64,000 nucleotides of DNA from Streptomyces europaeiscabiei (GTDB taxonomy: Bacteria > Actinomycetota > Actinomycetes > Streptomycetales > Streptomycetaceae): NCBI RefSeq assembly GCF_036346855.1, contig NZ_CP107841.1:3972001-4036000 (forward strand), given 5' to 3'. The notes under the pieces are model-generated. The model was not told where the DNA came from and did no database searches. It was given only the letters and a program-made list of their open reading frames with translations. Every line of letters starts with the position of its first letter. Positions within the stretch are counted from its first letter, which is position 1. The position numbers were made by a program, and so were the translations under genes. Of the stretch, positions 26,926 to 34,877 are shown one piece after another.

Positions 26926-26961
26926 GGTGGGGGCTGGTGACCATGGTCACCAGCCCCCACC
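26926..26961 (-). terminator. 17-bp hairpin terminator after groES-like gene
   Basis: GGTGGGGGCTGGTGACC and its exact complement are separated by two bases. On the minus strand it is followed by CCTTTT, giving a standard intrinsic terminator for the GroES-like gene and isolating the riboswitch-controlled exporter downstream. Confidence 0.8.
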
Positions 26962-26980
26962 GCGTTTTGCCGCCTTCGAA

Positions 26981-27322
26981 TCAGAGATACAGACCCGTGG
27001 AGTCCTCCGACCCCTCGAACCGGTCCGCGGCCACGGCGTGCAGATCGCGCTCGCGCATCAGGACGTACGCGACGCCCCGGACCTCGACCTCGGCGCGGTC
27101 CTCGGGGTCGTACAGGACACGGTCGCCGGGCTCGACGGTCCGGACGTTCTGGCCGACCGCGACGACCTCGGCCCAGGCGAGGCGCCGGCCGACGGCCGCC
27201 GTCGCGGGGATCAGGATGCCGCCGCCGGAACGCCGCTCGCCCTCGGCGGTGTCCTGCCGCACGAGCACACGGTCGTGCAGCATGCGGATGGGCAACTTGT
27301 CGTGCTGGGTCTTCTCGCTCAC
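26981..27322 (-). CDS. GroES-like co-chaperone family protein
   Basis: A 113-residue protein matching the Cpn10 fold: PIRMLHDRVLVRQDTAE, GGILIPATAA, AEVVAVGQNVRTVEPGDRVLY and YVLMRERDLHAVA. It differs from housekeeping GroES in its mobile loop and C terminus and has no groEL beside it, so it is a divergent paralogue. Whether it binds GroEL is unknown. The next gene upstream on the same strand is the DUF3618 protein, 34 bases away. Confidence 0.85.
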   Translation of the reverse strand: MSEKTQHDKLPIRMLHDRVLVRQDTAEGERRSGGGILIPATAAVGRRLAWAEVVAVGQNVRTVEPGDRVLYDPEDRAEVEVRGVAYVLMRERDLHAVAADRFEGSEDSTGLYL

Positions 27323-27356
27323 GCCCCGAACCTACCTGTCTCGATCCCGGTCCGCG

Positions 27357-27686
27357 TCAGGCCCTGCGGCGCCGCGCGCCGAGGGCGAGCAGCCCGACGA
27401 CACCGACGACCACCAGGGCGACGGGCACGATGCGCTCGACCCTGGGCGCCCCGTCCTCGTCGACGAACTGGCCCCTGACGTCGCCGACCACACGGTTGAC
27501 CGAGACGTAGGCCCTGCCGAGGGTGTGGTCGATGTTCGAGACGACCTTGGCCTTGGCGTCGCCCATGATCGTCTTGGGATGCACACGGACGCCGATCTCG
27601 TCGAGCGTCTCGGCGAGGTTGTCGCGGCGGCGCTTGATGTCCGCCTCGATCTCGGCCGGGGTTCTGATGTCCGAGGTCTCCGCCAC
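27357..27686 (-). CDS. DUF3618 membrane-anchored protein
   Basis: A 109-residue protein starting at GTG with GGGAGG upstream. The N-terminal TPAEIEADIKRRRDNLAETL is the DUF3618 signature. A C-terminal span (VPVALVVVGVVGLLALGA) followed by RRRR anchors it with the N terminus outside or inside undetermined. In actinomycetes these small proteins often accompany envelope stress or phage-shock-like genes; function not established. Confidence 0.85.
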   Translation of the reverse strand: MAETSDIRTPAEIEADIKRRRDNLAETLDEIGVRVHPKTIMGDAKAKVVSNIDHTLGRAYVSVNRVVGDVRGQFVDEDGAPRVERIVPVALVVVGVVGLLALGARRRRA

Positions 27687-27791
27687 CGCGCGGCCTCCCG
27701 TTGTCGGTTGTCCCTGAAATCTCTTGGGTGCGGACAGTCTGTCAGCTCGACCCGGCGCCGCACCGCCAGGGCCCGCCATTACGCTGGACCG

Positions 27792-28259
27792 ATGAGCGAG
27801 CGACTCCAGCCCGGTGACGTGGCCCCCGCCTTCACCCTCCCGGACGCCGACGGCAACGAGGTGTCCCTGTCCGACCACAAGGGCCGCAAGGTCATCGTCT
27901 ACTTCTACCCGGCCGCCCTGACCCCCGGCTGCACCAAGCAGGCCTGCGACTTCACCGACAACCTGGAGCTCCTCGCGGACGCCGGGTACGACGTCATCGG
28001 CATCTCCCCCGACAAGCCCGAGAAGCTCGCCAAGTTCCGCGAGAAGGAGTCCCTGAAGGTCACCCTTCTCGGCGACCCCGACAGAACGGCCCTCGACGCC
28101 TACGCCGCCTTCGGCGAGAAGAAGAACTACGGCAAGACCTACATGGGCGTCATCCGCTCCACGATCGTCGTCGACGAGGAGGGCAAGGTCGCCCACGCCC
28201 TGTACAACGTCCGCGCGACGGGCCACGTGGCCAAGATCATCAAGGACCTGGGCATCTGA
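27792..28259 (+). CDS. bcp: Thioredoxin-dependent peroxiredoxin Bcp
   Basis: A 155-residue protein of normal family length. The active site YPAALTPGCTKQACDF has peroxidatic Cys47 with Thr44 and the resolving Cys52 five residues later, the arrangement of atypical two-Cys Bcp/PrxQ enzymes. It reduces hydroperoxides with electrons from thioredoxin in the cytoplasm. The gene stands alone, divergent to the DUF3618 gene, and is closed by a strong hairpin. Confidence 0.95.
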   Translation: MSERLQPGDVAPAFTLPDADGNEVSLSDHKGRKVIVYFYPAALTPGCTKQACDFTDNLELLADAGYDVIGISPDKPEKLAKFREKESLKVTLLGDPDRTALDAYAAFGEKKNYGKTYMGVIRSTIVVDEEGKVAHALYNVRATGHVAKIIKDLGI

Positions 28260-28279
28260 GACCCGCAACAGCAGCCCCC

Positions 28280-28313
28280 ACGGCCCGCACCGGAACGATC
28301 CGGTGCGGGCCGT
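28280..28313 (+). terminator. 15-bp hairpin terminator after bcp
   Basis: ACGGCCCGCACCGGA and its exact complement with loop ACGA, 20 bases after the bcp stop; TTCC follows rather than a long T-run. Confidence 0.8.
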
Positions 28314-28398
28314 TCCACATCTTGGGCGTGACTGTCCGATCAGCGGTTCGTTACTCCGTACGGGCCACGAACGGTTGGCCGGAAACGGAGATGAAGCG

Positions 28399-29052
28399 AT
28401 GAGAATCAGCCCCTACACGAAGGAGCGGCTGGCGGAGGCGGCCGGGGCATCCCGGACACTTTCGGAGGCCATGGAGAAATTGGGGGTGGATCCGAAGAGT
28501 TCAACGCGACGGTACGTTCTCGGGCGGATGAAGCGGCTGGGGGTGGCTACATCCCACTTCGAGCGTGAGGCACCGCGATGGACCAGAGAAGTGCTCCAAA
28601 CAGCCGTCTTGGCCTCGACAAACATGTACGAGGTGCTGCGGCACCTCGGGCTCGAAACCGTCGGTGGGCATCACACACACATCAGCCGCCGAATCAAGGC
28701 GTACGGCATCGACATCTCGCACTTCCAGGTACCGACCCAGCGCGGGAAGACCCGACACCCACGGACACCGGAGGGACTGCTCATCGAGCAGACTGCTACT
28801 CACGCCCGACGCGTCCAGAGTGATCGCCTTAGGTGGGCGATGACCGCCTCAGGGGTCCCAGAGCGGTGCGCCCATTGCGGTACGGAAGCGGTCTGGCGAG
28901 GTCATCCACTCCCCCTTGAGGTTGACCATATCAACGGCAGCTGGCGCGACAACCGCATCGAGAATCTCCGGTTCCTCTGCCCCAACTGCCACTCGACGAC
29001 GGACAGTTACCGAGGGCGCGGCAAGGGGCGTGGCAGGGATGGCGCTGCATGA
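28399..29052 (+). CDS. HNH endonuclease with two N-terminal SHF repeats (first of pair)
   Basis: A 217-residue protein with GGAG eight bases before the ATG. Residues 6-54 and 62-109 are two related helical repeats, each closing with a short motif ending SHF (GVATSHF, GIDISHF), and look like DNA-binding helix-turn-helix modules. Residues 157-200 are an HNH nuclease with zinc ribbon: C157-x2-C160, LEVDHINGSW (D176, H177), N189 and C194-x2-C197-H198. A specific DNA nuclease, homing or defence, is the likely type. It overlaps the second HNH gene by 4 bases. Confidence 0.85.
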   Translation: MRISPYTKERLAEAAGASRTLSEAMEKLGVDPKSSTRRYVLGRMKRLGVATSHFEREAPRWTREVLQTAVLASTNMYEVLRHLGLETVGGHHTHISRRIKAYGIDISHFQVPTQRGKTRHPRTPEGLLIEQTATHARRVQSDRLRWAMTASGVPERCAHCGTEAVWRGHPLPLEVDHINGSWRDNRIENLRFLCPNCHSTTDSYRGRGKGRGRDGAA

Positions 29053-29726
29053 GTAGTGGCGTGCAGTACACCCGCGAGCGGTTGGCGCAGGCCGCCGAGC
29101 AATGCTCCAGCCTCGAAGAAGTTGTTGCCTATTTCGGCACGCAGCCATACGGCACGCTCTGCCGCTACCTCACGGAGAGATTCACCCGCTTCGGCATCGA
29201 CATCTCACATTTCAGCACCTCCGGCAGGCGGGCCCGGCCGACGCGTGACGAGTTGCGTGCAGCAGTCTCCGCGTCGATATCCATCGCAGAGGCACTTCGC
29301 CGACTGCATCGCCCGGACAACGGCGGCCAGCGCGCGATGTTGCGTCAGTGGGTCGCCGAAGAGCGCCTTACGACCACGCACTTCCTGGGGCAGGCGCATC
29401 AACAGGGGAAGCCGGGCACGACTCCCGTCAAGCGCCCTCAGGACATTCTGGTCCAGCACAACGACAAGCACCGGACAAGGACTCACCTCCTGCGGCGCGC
29501 GCTCCGCGAAATCGGCGTATCCGAAGAGTGTGCAGAGTGCGGAATCGGCCCCGAATGGCTCGGCAAGCCCATGACGTTGGAGGTCGATCACATCAACGGA
29601 GACTGGAGCGACGACCGGCGCGAGAATCTGCGGCTCCTGTGCCCCAACTGCCACGCGGTCACCGACACCTGGTGCAGGGGAGGCCGTAGGCAGCACACAA
29701 CTCCCGGTACGATGGCAGGCGGCTAG
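29049..29726 (+). CDS. HNH endonuclease with SHF repeats (second of pair)
   Basis: A 225-residue paralogue of the preceding gene, coupled by an ATGA overlap. It has the same order: a repeat ending GIDISHF at residue 55, a second ending T-T-H-F at 112, then HNH with C161-x2-C164, LEVDHINGDW (D180, H181) and C198-x2-C201-H202. Identity to its neighbour is clear but moderate, so the duplication is old or the pair works as a heterodimer. Its TAG stop shares its last base with the first base of tRNA-Leu. Confidence 0.85.
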   Translation: MSSGVQYTRERLAQAAEQCSSLEEVVAYFGTQPYGTLCRYLTERFTRFGIDISHFSTSGRRARPTRDELRAAVSASISIAEALRRLHRPDNGGQRAMLRQWVAEERLTTTHFLGQAHQQGKPGTTPVKRPQDILVQHNDKHRTRTHLLRRALREIGVSEECAECGIGPEWLGKPMTLEVDHINGDWSDDRRENLRLLCPNCHAVTDTWCRGGRRQHTTPGTMAGG

Positions 29727-29809
29727 CGGCGGTGGCGCAACGGCGACGCAGCAGACTTAGGATCTGTGGCCCGTGATAGGGCTTGAGGGTTCGAATCCCT
29801 TCCGCCGCA
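29726..29809 (+). tRNA. tRNA-Leu (anticodon UAG)
   Basis: A class II cloverleaf of 84 bases: acceptor GCGGCGG with CCGCCGC, a D-arm with GG in the loop, anticodon stem GCAGA/TCTGT with loop CTTAGGA giving anticodon TAG, a long variable arm GCCC/GGGC as expected for leucine, and a T-arm GAGGG-TTCGAAT-CCCTT. Discriminator base is A; CCA is not encoded. The D-loop is about two bases shorter than I would expect. It reads CUA and, by wobble, other CUN codons. Confidence 0.95.
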
Positions 29810-29815
29810 CACAAG

Positions 29816-29849
29816 CGGCCTGCGAATCAAAGGATTGATTCGCAGGCCG
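29816..29849 (+). terminator. 15-bp hairpin terminator after tRNA-Leu
   Basis: CGGCCTGCGAATCAA with its exact complement, loop AGGA, followed by TTGTTG. It can end transcripts from the HNH-tRNA side and possibly from the convergent rdgB gene. Confidence 0.8.
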
Positions 29850-29863
29850 TTGTTGCGCGGACC

Positions 29864-30466
29864 TCACACCAACAGCTCCCGCAGCACCGGCACCAGCCCC
29901 CCGAACGCCTTCCCCCGGTGGCTGATCGCGTTCTTCTCCTCGGCCGTCAGTTCGGCGCAGGTTCGGGTGTCGCCGTCCGGCTGGAGGATGGGGTCGTAGC
30001 CGAAGCCGTTCGTGCCGGTGGGGGTGTGGCGCAGGACGCCCCGCAGTCGGCCCTCGACGACCCGCTCCGTGCCGTCCGGGAGGGCGAGGGCGGCGGCGCA
30101 GTTGAAGTGGGCGCCCCGGTGTTCGTCGGCGATGTCGCCGAGCTGGGCCAGCAGCAGCTCCAGGTTGGCCCTGTCGTCGCCGTGGGTGCCGGCCCAGCGG
30201 GCGGAGAAGATGCCGGGGGCGCCGTTCAGGACGTCGACGCAGAGGCCGGAGTCGTCGGCGATGGCGGGGAAGCCGGTGGCCTGTGCGAGGGCGTGGGCCT
30301 TCAGCAGGGCGTTCTCGGCGAAGGTGACGCCGGTTTCCTTGACGTCGGGGACGTCGGGGTAGGCGTCCGCGCCGACGAGCTCGTGGGCGAGGCCTGCGTC
30401 GGCGAGGATGGCCTTCAGCTCGGTGAGCTTTCCGGCGTTGCGGGTGGCGAGGATCAGGCGGGTCAT
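29864..30466 (-). CDS. rdgB: dITP/XTP pyrophosphatase RdgB
   Basis: A 200-residue Ham1/RdgB protein of normal length: LILATRNAGKLTEL at the N terminus, ETGVTFAENALLKA, ADDSGLCVDVLNGAPGIFSA, GFGYDPI and the C-terminal AEEKNAISHRGKA. It hydrolyses dITP, XTP and dITP-like damaged nucleotides to monophosphates. It lies downstream of rph and a lipoprotein gene on the same strand, an arrangement common in Streptomyces. Confidence 0.95.
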   Translation of the reverse strand: MTRLILATRNAGKLTELKAILADAGLAHELVGADAYPDVPDVKETGVTFAENALLKAHALAQATGFPAIADDSGLCVDVLNGAPGIFSARWAGTHGDDRANLELLLAQLGDIADEHRGAHFNCAAALALPDGTERVVEGRLRGVLRHTPTGTNGFGYDPILQPDGDTRTCAELTAEEKNAISHRGKAFGGLVPVLRELLV

Positions 30467-30507
30467 GCCCCCCAGTATCGCGATCCCCGCCGCCCGGTTC
30501 GCATGGG

Positions 30508-30906
30508 TTACGAGGTGCAGACCTTCGTCAGTTCGCCCGCCGCGTCGGTGATGCCGCTGATGTCGGGGGTCGCGTCGCCGTTCTCCACGGCGGTGCGAGT
30601 GTCGGTGACGGCCTTCTGGAGGGAGTCGACGGCCTTGTTGACGTCGGTGTTGTCGGTCTTGTCACCGATCTCGTCGAGGTTCTTGTCGATGGAGGTGAGG
30701 GACTCCTCCAGCTGCGTGGGGTCGTCCGAAGCGTTCTGCACGGCCTGCTGGAGGTCGTTCACGCTCTGGGCGATGGCGTCGGCGGTCTGGACGCAGTCCA
30801 GGGCCTTGTTCACGGCGTCGCAGCCGGTCGTGAGCCCGGCCGTGAGGGCGACGGCAGCCAGGGCTCCGGCGATGGTGGTCGTACGACGTCGGCGGCTCGC
30901 GGCCAT
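30508..30906 (-). CDS. Small secreted lipoprotein
   Basis: A 132-residue protein with a twin-Arg-rich basic start (MAASRRRRTTT), a hydrophobic run and lipobox LTTGC at about residue 28. The mature part is helical and acidic with repeated VNDLQQAVQNA, IDKNLDEIGDK and VDSLQKAVTDT, suggesting a coiled coil. Two further Cys (DCVQ, KVCTS) may form a disulphide. Function unknown. Confidence 0.75.
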   Translation of the reverse strand: MAASRRRRTTTIAGALAAVALTAGLTTGCDAVNKALDCVQTADAIAQSVNDLQQAVQNASDDPTQLEESLTSIDKNLDEIGDKTDNTDVNKAVDSLQKAVTDTRTAVENGDATPDISGITDAAGELTKVCTS

Positions 30907-31074
30907 GGAACGGTCCTCCTGGTGGATGCAGGCCTGACGGCCCCCTGTGATGGTGCATGGACGGCTACTGCGGTGTGGCCGGGCGCACGGTGGTGTGCCG
31001 TGCGCCCGTATGTGCAAGGACGCGGGCGGGGCCGCCGTGGTTGCTGCCGATGGCCCTCACTCTTGGGGTCCCCT

Positions 31075-31812
31075 TTACCTTTCGAGGACCGTATCAAGTG
31101 CCTTGCGCTGCAGTAGCGCCAGCTCCGTGCAGCCGGAAACGGCTAGGTCCAGCAGCGAGTCGAGTTCCTCGCGGGCGAACGGCTCGGCCTCGGCGGTGCC
31201 CTGGACCTCGACGAAGCGGCCGTCGCCGGTGCAGACGACGTTCATGTCGGTGTCGGCCTTCACGTCCTCCTCGTAGCAGAGGTCGAGGAGGGGGACGCCG
31301 CCGACGATGCCCACCGACACCGCGCCGACCGTGCCGGTGAGGGGCTGGCGGCCGGCCTTGATGAGCTTCCTGCCCTGGGCCCAGGACACGGCGTCGGCCA
31401 GCGCGACGTACGCGCCGGTGATGGCCGCCGTACGCGTGCCGCCGTCGGCCTGGAGGACGTCGCAGTCCAGGACGATCGTGTTCTCGCCGAGCGCCTTGTA
31501 GTCGATGACGGCGCGCAGGGAGCGGCCGATGAGGCGGGAGATCTCGTGGGTGCGGCCGCCGATCCTGCCGCGCACGGACTCGCGGTCGCCGCGGGTGTTG
31601 GTGGCGCGGGGGAGCATGGAGTACTCGGCGGTGACCCAGCCCTCGCCGCTGCCCTTGCGCCAGCGGGGGACGCCTTCGGTGACGGAGGCGGTGCAGAAGA
31701 CCTTCGTGTCGCCGAAGGAGACGAGGACGGAGCCCTCGGCGTGCTTGCTCCACCCGCGTTCGATGGTGACCGGGCGGAGCTGTTCGGGCGTGCGGCCGTC
31801 GATTCGAGACAT
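31075..31812 (-). CDS. rph: Ribonuclease PH
   Basis: A 245-residue protein of standard length. Family segments are [67 protein letters not shown] and a C-terminal ELDSLLDLA. RNase PH trims tRNA 3' ends phosphorolytically as a hexamer. It is the first gene of the rph-lipoprotein-rdgB block. Confidence 0.97.
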   Translation of the reverse strand: MSRIDGRTPEQLRPVTIERGWSKHAEGSVLVSFGDTKVFCTASVTEGVPRWRKGSGEGWVTAEYSMLPRATNTRGDRESVRGRIGGRTHEISRLIGRSLRAVIDYKALGENTIVLDCDVLQADGGTRTAAITGAYVALADAVSWAQGRKLIKAGRQPLTGTVGAVSVGIVGGVPLLDLCYEEDVKADTDMNVVCTGDGRFVEVQGTAEAEPFAREELDSLLDLAVSGCTELALLQRKALDTVLER

Positions 31813-31895
31813 GGCGCTGAGCCTAGCGGCACATGCGGAGGGGGCCCCTCCCGCGCCGGGAAGGAGCCCCTGTCCGGGAGCGGGCGCGGGCGCGG

Positions 31896-32129
31896 CTACA
31901 TCATGTCCTCGATCTCCGCGGCGATGGGGTCGGCGTCCGTGCCGATGACGACCTGGATCGCGGTGCCCATCTTGACGACGCCGTGGGCGCCGGCGGCCTT
32001 GAGGGCGACGTCGTCCACGAGGGAGGCGTCATGGACCTCGGTGCGCAGGCGCGTGATGCAGCCCTCGATCTCGTCGATGTTGTCGAGGCCGCCGAGCCCC
32101 GCGACGATCTTCTCAGCCTTGGTGGCCAT
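31896..32129 (-). CDS. nagF: GlcNAc PTS enzyme IIB
   Basis: A 77-residue PTS EIIB protein. The phosphorylated cysteine is in IEGCITRLR, followed by [21 protein letters not shown]. Single-domain IIB is needed because the IIC gene opposite lacks a IIB domain. It is divergent to nagE with 270 bases between that hold three DasR-like sites. The name follows the S. coelicolor assignment. Confidence 0.9.
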   Translation of the reverse strand: MATKAEKIVAGLGGLDNIDEIEGCITRLRTEVHDASLVDDVALKAAGAHGVVKMGTAIQVVIGTDADPIAAEIEDMM

Positions 32130-32186
32130 GGCGATTCTCCTTGTTCTACGTGATCCGGGCCGCTGTGCCCTACGGAACCGTCTGCG

Positions 32187-32202
32187 ACTGGTCTACACCA
32201 CC
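32187..32202. promoter_or_regulatory. DasR-type operator (dre) 1, nagF side
   Basis: ACTGGTCTACACCACC closely matches the DasR consensus built on TGGTCTAGACCA. It is 58 bases upstream of nagF. Confidence 0.8.
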
Positions 32203-32306
32203 AGGCTGGTGCCCGCCAAGCAGAAACGGCAGGTGACGGCCGGGCGGCATCACGAAGGCATAAAACGGGAATCGCGGGTTCCTTGGGCGACCCTCGGCGT
32301 GCTACA

Positions 32307-32338
32307 ACAGGTCTACACCAATGAATGGTGTAGACCTC
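32307..32338. promoter_or_regulatory. Paired DasR-type operators (dre) 2 and 3, nagE side
   Basis: AGGTCTACACCA and TGGTGTAGACCT form a perfect 12-base inverted pair with a 5-base spacer. Each half is itself a dre-like site, giving two adjacent operators about 62-93 bases upstream of nagE. DasR is a GntR-type repressor released by glucosamine-6-phosphate. Confidence 0.8.
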
Positions 32339-32399
32339 TCCGTGCTGCCCTCCCCCACACTCCCGTCCCTGGGCGGCGCCCTGCCTACTGGAGGAAGTT

Positions 32400-33677
32400 G
32401 TGACCACGGCCAGCGCCGCTCCCGCGGCCGCAGACAACAAGGGCCCCGGCCGGGGCTCCCGCACCATGGCTGTCCTGCAGCGTATCGGCCGCAGCCTCAT
32501 GCTGCCGGTCGCCGTCCTGCCGGCCGCCGCCCTGCTCGTCCGACTCGGCAACACGGACATGCTCGGGCGCGAGTCGTTCCCCGAGTTCATCACCAAGTTC
32601 GCGGGGTTCATGGCCGCGGGTGGGGGTGCGATCCTCGACAACATGCCGCTGCTGTTCGCGGTCGGCATCGCGATCGGCTTCGCGAAGAAGTCGGACGGCT
32701 CGACCGCGCTCGCGGCGGTCGTCGGCTACCTCGTCTTCCAGAAGGTCCTCGGCACCTTCACCGACCCCAGCCTGCCCCAGGTGGCGACAGCCGTCGACGG
32801 CAAGGTCGTGATGGTGGACAGGGCGGTCAACGCCGGTGTCCTCGGCGGTGTGGTGATGGGCCTCGTCGTCGCCCTGCTGTACCAGCGCTTCTACCGCACC
32901 AAGCTGCCCGACTGGGCAGGCTTCTTCGGTGGCCGCCGCCTGGTGCCCATCCTGGCCGCCTTCGCGGGCCTGTTCATCGGCATCGTCTTCGGCTACATCT
33001 GGCCGGTCCTCGGCACGGGTCTGCACAACTTCGGTGAGTGGCTGGTCGGTTCGGGCGCGGTCGGCGCGGGCATCTTCGGTATCGCCAACCGTGCGCTGAT
33101 CCCGGTGGGCATGCACCACCTGCTCAACTCGTTCCCGTGGCTCCAGGCCGGTTCCTTCGAGGGCAAGAACGGTGACATCGCGCGCTTCCTGGCCGGTGAC
33201 CCGACCGCCGGGCAGTTCATGACCGGCTTCTTCCCCATCATGATGTTCGGTCTGCCGGCCGTCTGTCTCGCGATCTACCACACGGCCCGCCCCGAGCGCC
33301 GCAAGGTCGTCGGCGGCATGATGTTCTCCCTCGCGCTCACCTCGTTCATCACCGGGGTCACCGAGCCGATCGAGTTCACCTTCATGTTCATCGCCCCGAT
33401 CCTGTACGCCATCCACGCCGTACTCACCGGTGTCTCACTGGCCCTGACCTGGGCACTGGGCATGAAGGACGGCTTCGGCTTCTCGGCCGGCGCGATCGAC
33501 TTCGCCCTCAATCTCGGCATCGCCACCAAGCCGTGGGGACTGCTCCTGGTCGGTCTGTGCTTCGGTGTCCTCTACTACGTGATCTTCCGGTTCGCGATCG
33601 TCCGGTTCAACCTGCCGACCCCCGGCCGGGAGTCGGACGAGGAGCTGGCCGAGCTGCAGAAGGCGGAGGCCAAGTAG
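32400..33677 (+). CDS. nagE2: GlcNAc PTS enzyme IIC permease
   Basis: A 425-residue protein starting at GTG with GGAGGA upstream. It has the glucose/GlcNAc-type EIIC pattern: QRIGRSLMLPVAVLPAAALL, AVGIAIGFAKKSDGSTALAA, NRALIPVGMHHLLNSFPW, TGFFPIMMFGLPA and TGVTEPIEFTFMF. About ten membrane spans. It imports N-acetylglucosamine with phosphorylation by NagF. S. coelicolor has, from memory, two adjacent IIC genes; only one is present here. Confidence 0.93.
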   Translation: MTTASAAPAAADNKGPGRGSRTMAVLQRIGRSLMLPVAVLPAAALLVRLGNTDMLGRESFPEFITKFAGFMAAGGGAILDNMPLLFAVGIAIGFAKKSDGSTALAAVVGYLVFQKVLGTFTDPSLPQVATAVDGKVVMVDRAVNAGVLGGVVMGLVVALLYQRFYRTKLPDWAGFFGGRRLVPILAAFAGLFIGIVFGYIWPVLGTGLHNFGEWLVGSGAVGAGIFGIANRALIPVGMHHLLNSFPWLQAGSFEGKNGDIARFLAGDPTAGQFMTGFFPIMMFGLPAVCLAIYHTARPERRKVVGGMMFSLALTSFITGVTEPIEFTFMFIAPILYAIHAVLTGVSLALTWALGMKDGFGFSAGAIDFALNLGIATKPWGLLLVGLCFGVLYYVIFRFAIVRFNLPTPGRESDEELAELQKAEAK

Positions 33678-33700
33678 CCGCCGAGGCTCCCCCGAGCGTG

Positions 33701-33736
33701 AGGAAGGCCCCCGGAGCCCGCTCCGGGGGCCTTCCT
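33701..33736 (+). terminator. 16-bp hairpin terminator after nagE
   Basis: AGGAAGGCCCCCGGAG pairs perfectly with CTCCGGGGGCCTTCCT around loop CCCG, 24 bases after the nagE stop. Confidence 0.85.
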
Positions 33737-33750
33737 CGTACGTACGACCC

Positions 33751-33781
33751 TGGATCCCCCTGGATCCCCCTGGATCCCCTA
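33751..33781. repeat. 10-bp tandem repeat across a stop codon
   Basis: Three copies of TGGATCCCCC. The minus-strand TAG of the metallo-hydrolase gene (33779-33781) starts within the last copy. Confidence 0.85.
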
Positions 33782-34531
33782 GATCTCGTACGACATCCTG
33801 GGCACCGCCAGCTCCACCGGGCCGTCGTACACCGCACGGGCGTCGACGAGGTTGACCTGCGGGTCGGTCCACGGCGGGATGTGGGTGAGGACGAGACGGT
33901 GGGCGCCCGCCCGGGCGGCCGTCTCACCGGCCTCGCGGCCGTTGAGATGGAGGTCCGGGATGTTCTCCTTGCCGTGCGTGAAGGCCGCCTCGCACAGGAA
34001 CAGGTCGGCGTCGCGGGCCAGTTCGTCCAGGGTGTCGGTGACGCCGGTGTCCCCGGAGTACGTCAGGACCCGGCCGCCGTGCTCGATGCGGATGCCGTAC
34101 GCCTCGACGGGGTGGGCGACCCGTTCCGTGTGGACGGTGAAGGGGCCGATCTCGAACGTGCTCGGTTTGACCGTGTGGAAGTCGAAGACCTCGCTCATGG
34201 AGGAGGCGGACGGGGTGTCCGCGTAGGCCGTGGTCAGGCGCTGCTCGGTGCCCTCCGGTCCGTAGACGGGCAGGGGGTCGCAGCGGCCGCCGTCATGGCG
34301 GTAGTAGCGTGCGACGAAGTACGCGCACATGTCGATGCAGTGGTCGGCGTGCAGATGGCTGAGGAAGATCGCGTCGAGGTCGTAGAGACCGCAGTGGCGC
34401 TGCAGCTCGCCGAGGGCACCGTTGCCCATGTCGAGGAGCAGCCGGAAGCCGTCGGCCTCTACGAGGTAGCTCGAACAGGCCGATTCCGCGGACGGGAACG
34501 ACCCCGAGCAGCCGACGACGGTGAGCTTCAT
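33779..34531 (-). CDS. Metallo-beta-lactamase-fold hydrolase (RNase Z/PhnP-like)
   Basis: A 250-residue protein. The zinc motif is SHLHADH (H59, H61, D63, H64), with later VAHPVEAYGIRI, YSGDTG and a final LTHIPPW. The N terminus (LTVVGCSGSFPS) is typical of the RNase Z-like/arylsulfatase-like branch. Known members hydrolyse phosphodiesters or cyclic nucleotides; substrate here unknown. It is transcribed alone from the region shared with the MazF-like gene. Confidence 0.85.
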   Translation of the reverse strand: MKLTVVGCSGSFPSAESACSSYLVEADGFRLLLDMGNGALGELQRHCGLYDLDAIFLSHLHADHCIDMCAYFVARYYRHDGGRCDPLPVYGPEGTEQRLTTAYADTPSASSMSEVFDFHTVKPSTFEIGPFTVHTERVAHPVEAYGIRIEHGGRVLTYSGDTGVTDTLDELARDADLFLCEAAFTHGKENIPDLHLNGREAGETAARAGAHRLVLTHIPPWTDPQVNLVDARAVYDGPVELAVPRMSYEI

Positions 34532-34877
34532 GAGAGCTGGAACCTCCGCGCTGGCGTGAAGTCGTGACAGTCGTGTCAGTCGTGACGTGCAGACGGGTTG
34601 CGGATTGCAGAGTGCGTTTACGGATTGCAGTTAGCGGGGTTGCGCGGGACGGGCATGGGTGCAGCAAGAGTTGTGCGGTCCGTTGAGCGTAAGGCGCAAA
34701 AGGGTGGGTCGCTCCTCCGCCAGGGGCCGTTGTGGGCGAACTCACCTGTGGTGTCACCGGTTCGGCTGGTGGCAGGGCCGTTGAGGCGCGCACGAGCCGG
34801 GGTGAGGTGGCGCCGAAGGGCGCGGGGGCGTGCGACAGGGCGGGCATGGCGCGGTGCGCGCCGGTACCTTCGTGGCT
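34532..34877. other. Divergent intergenic region with short repeats
   Basis: No convincing gene in these 346 bases. Near 34559-34582 the octamer AGTCGTGA/AGTCGTGT recurs three times, and GGATTGCAG occurs twice near 34601 and 34621. These flank the promoters of the metallo-hydrolase (minus) and MazF-like (plus) genes. Confidence 0.4.

Noticed and set aside
29726..29849. tRNA-Leu as the attachment site of an integrated element
   Set aside because: No integrase gene and no second copy of the tRNA 3' end were noticed within the window, so no att pair can be called.
32187..32338. A second IIC gene or partial nagE between nagF and nagE
   Set aside because: The 270 bases between them hold only operators and promoters.
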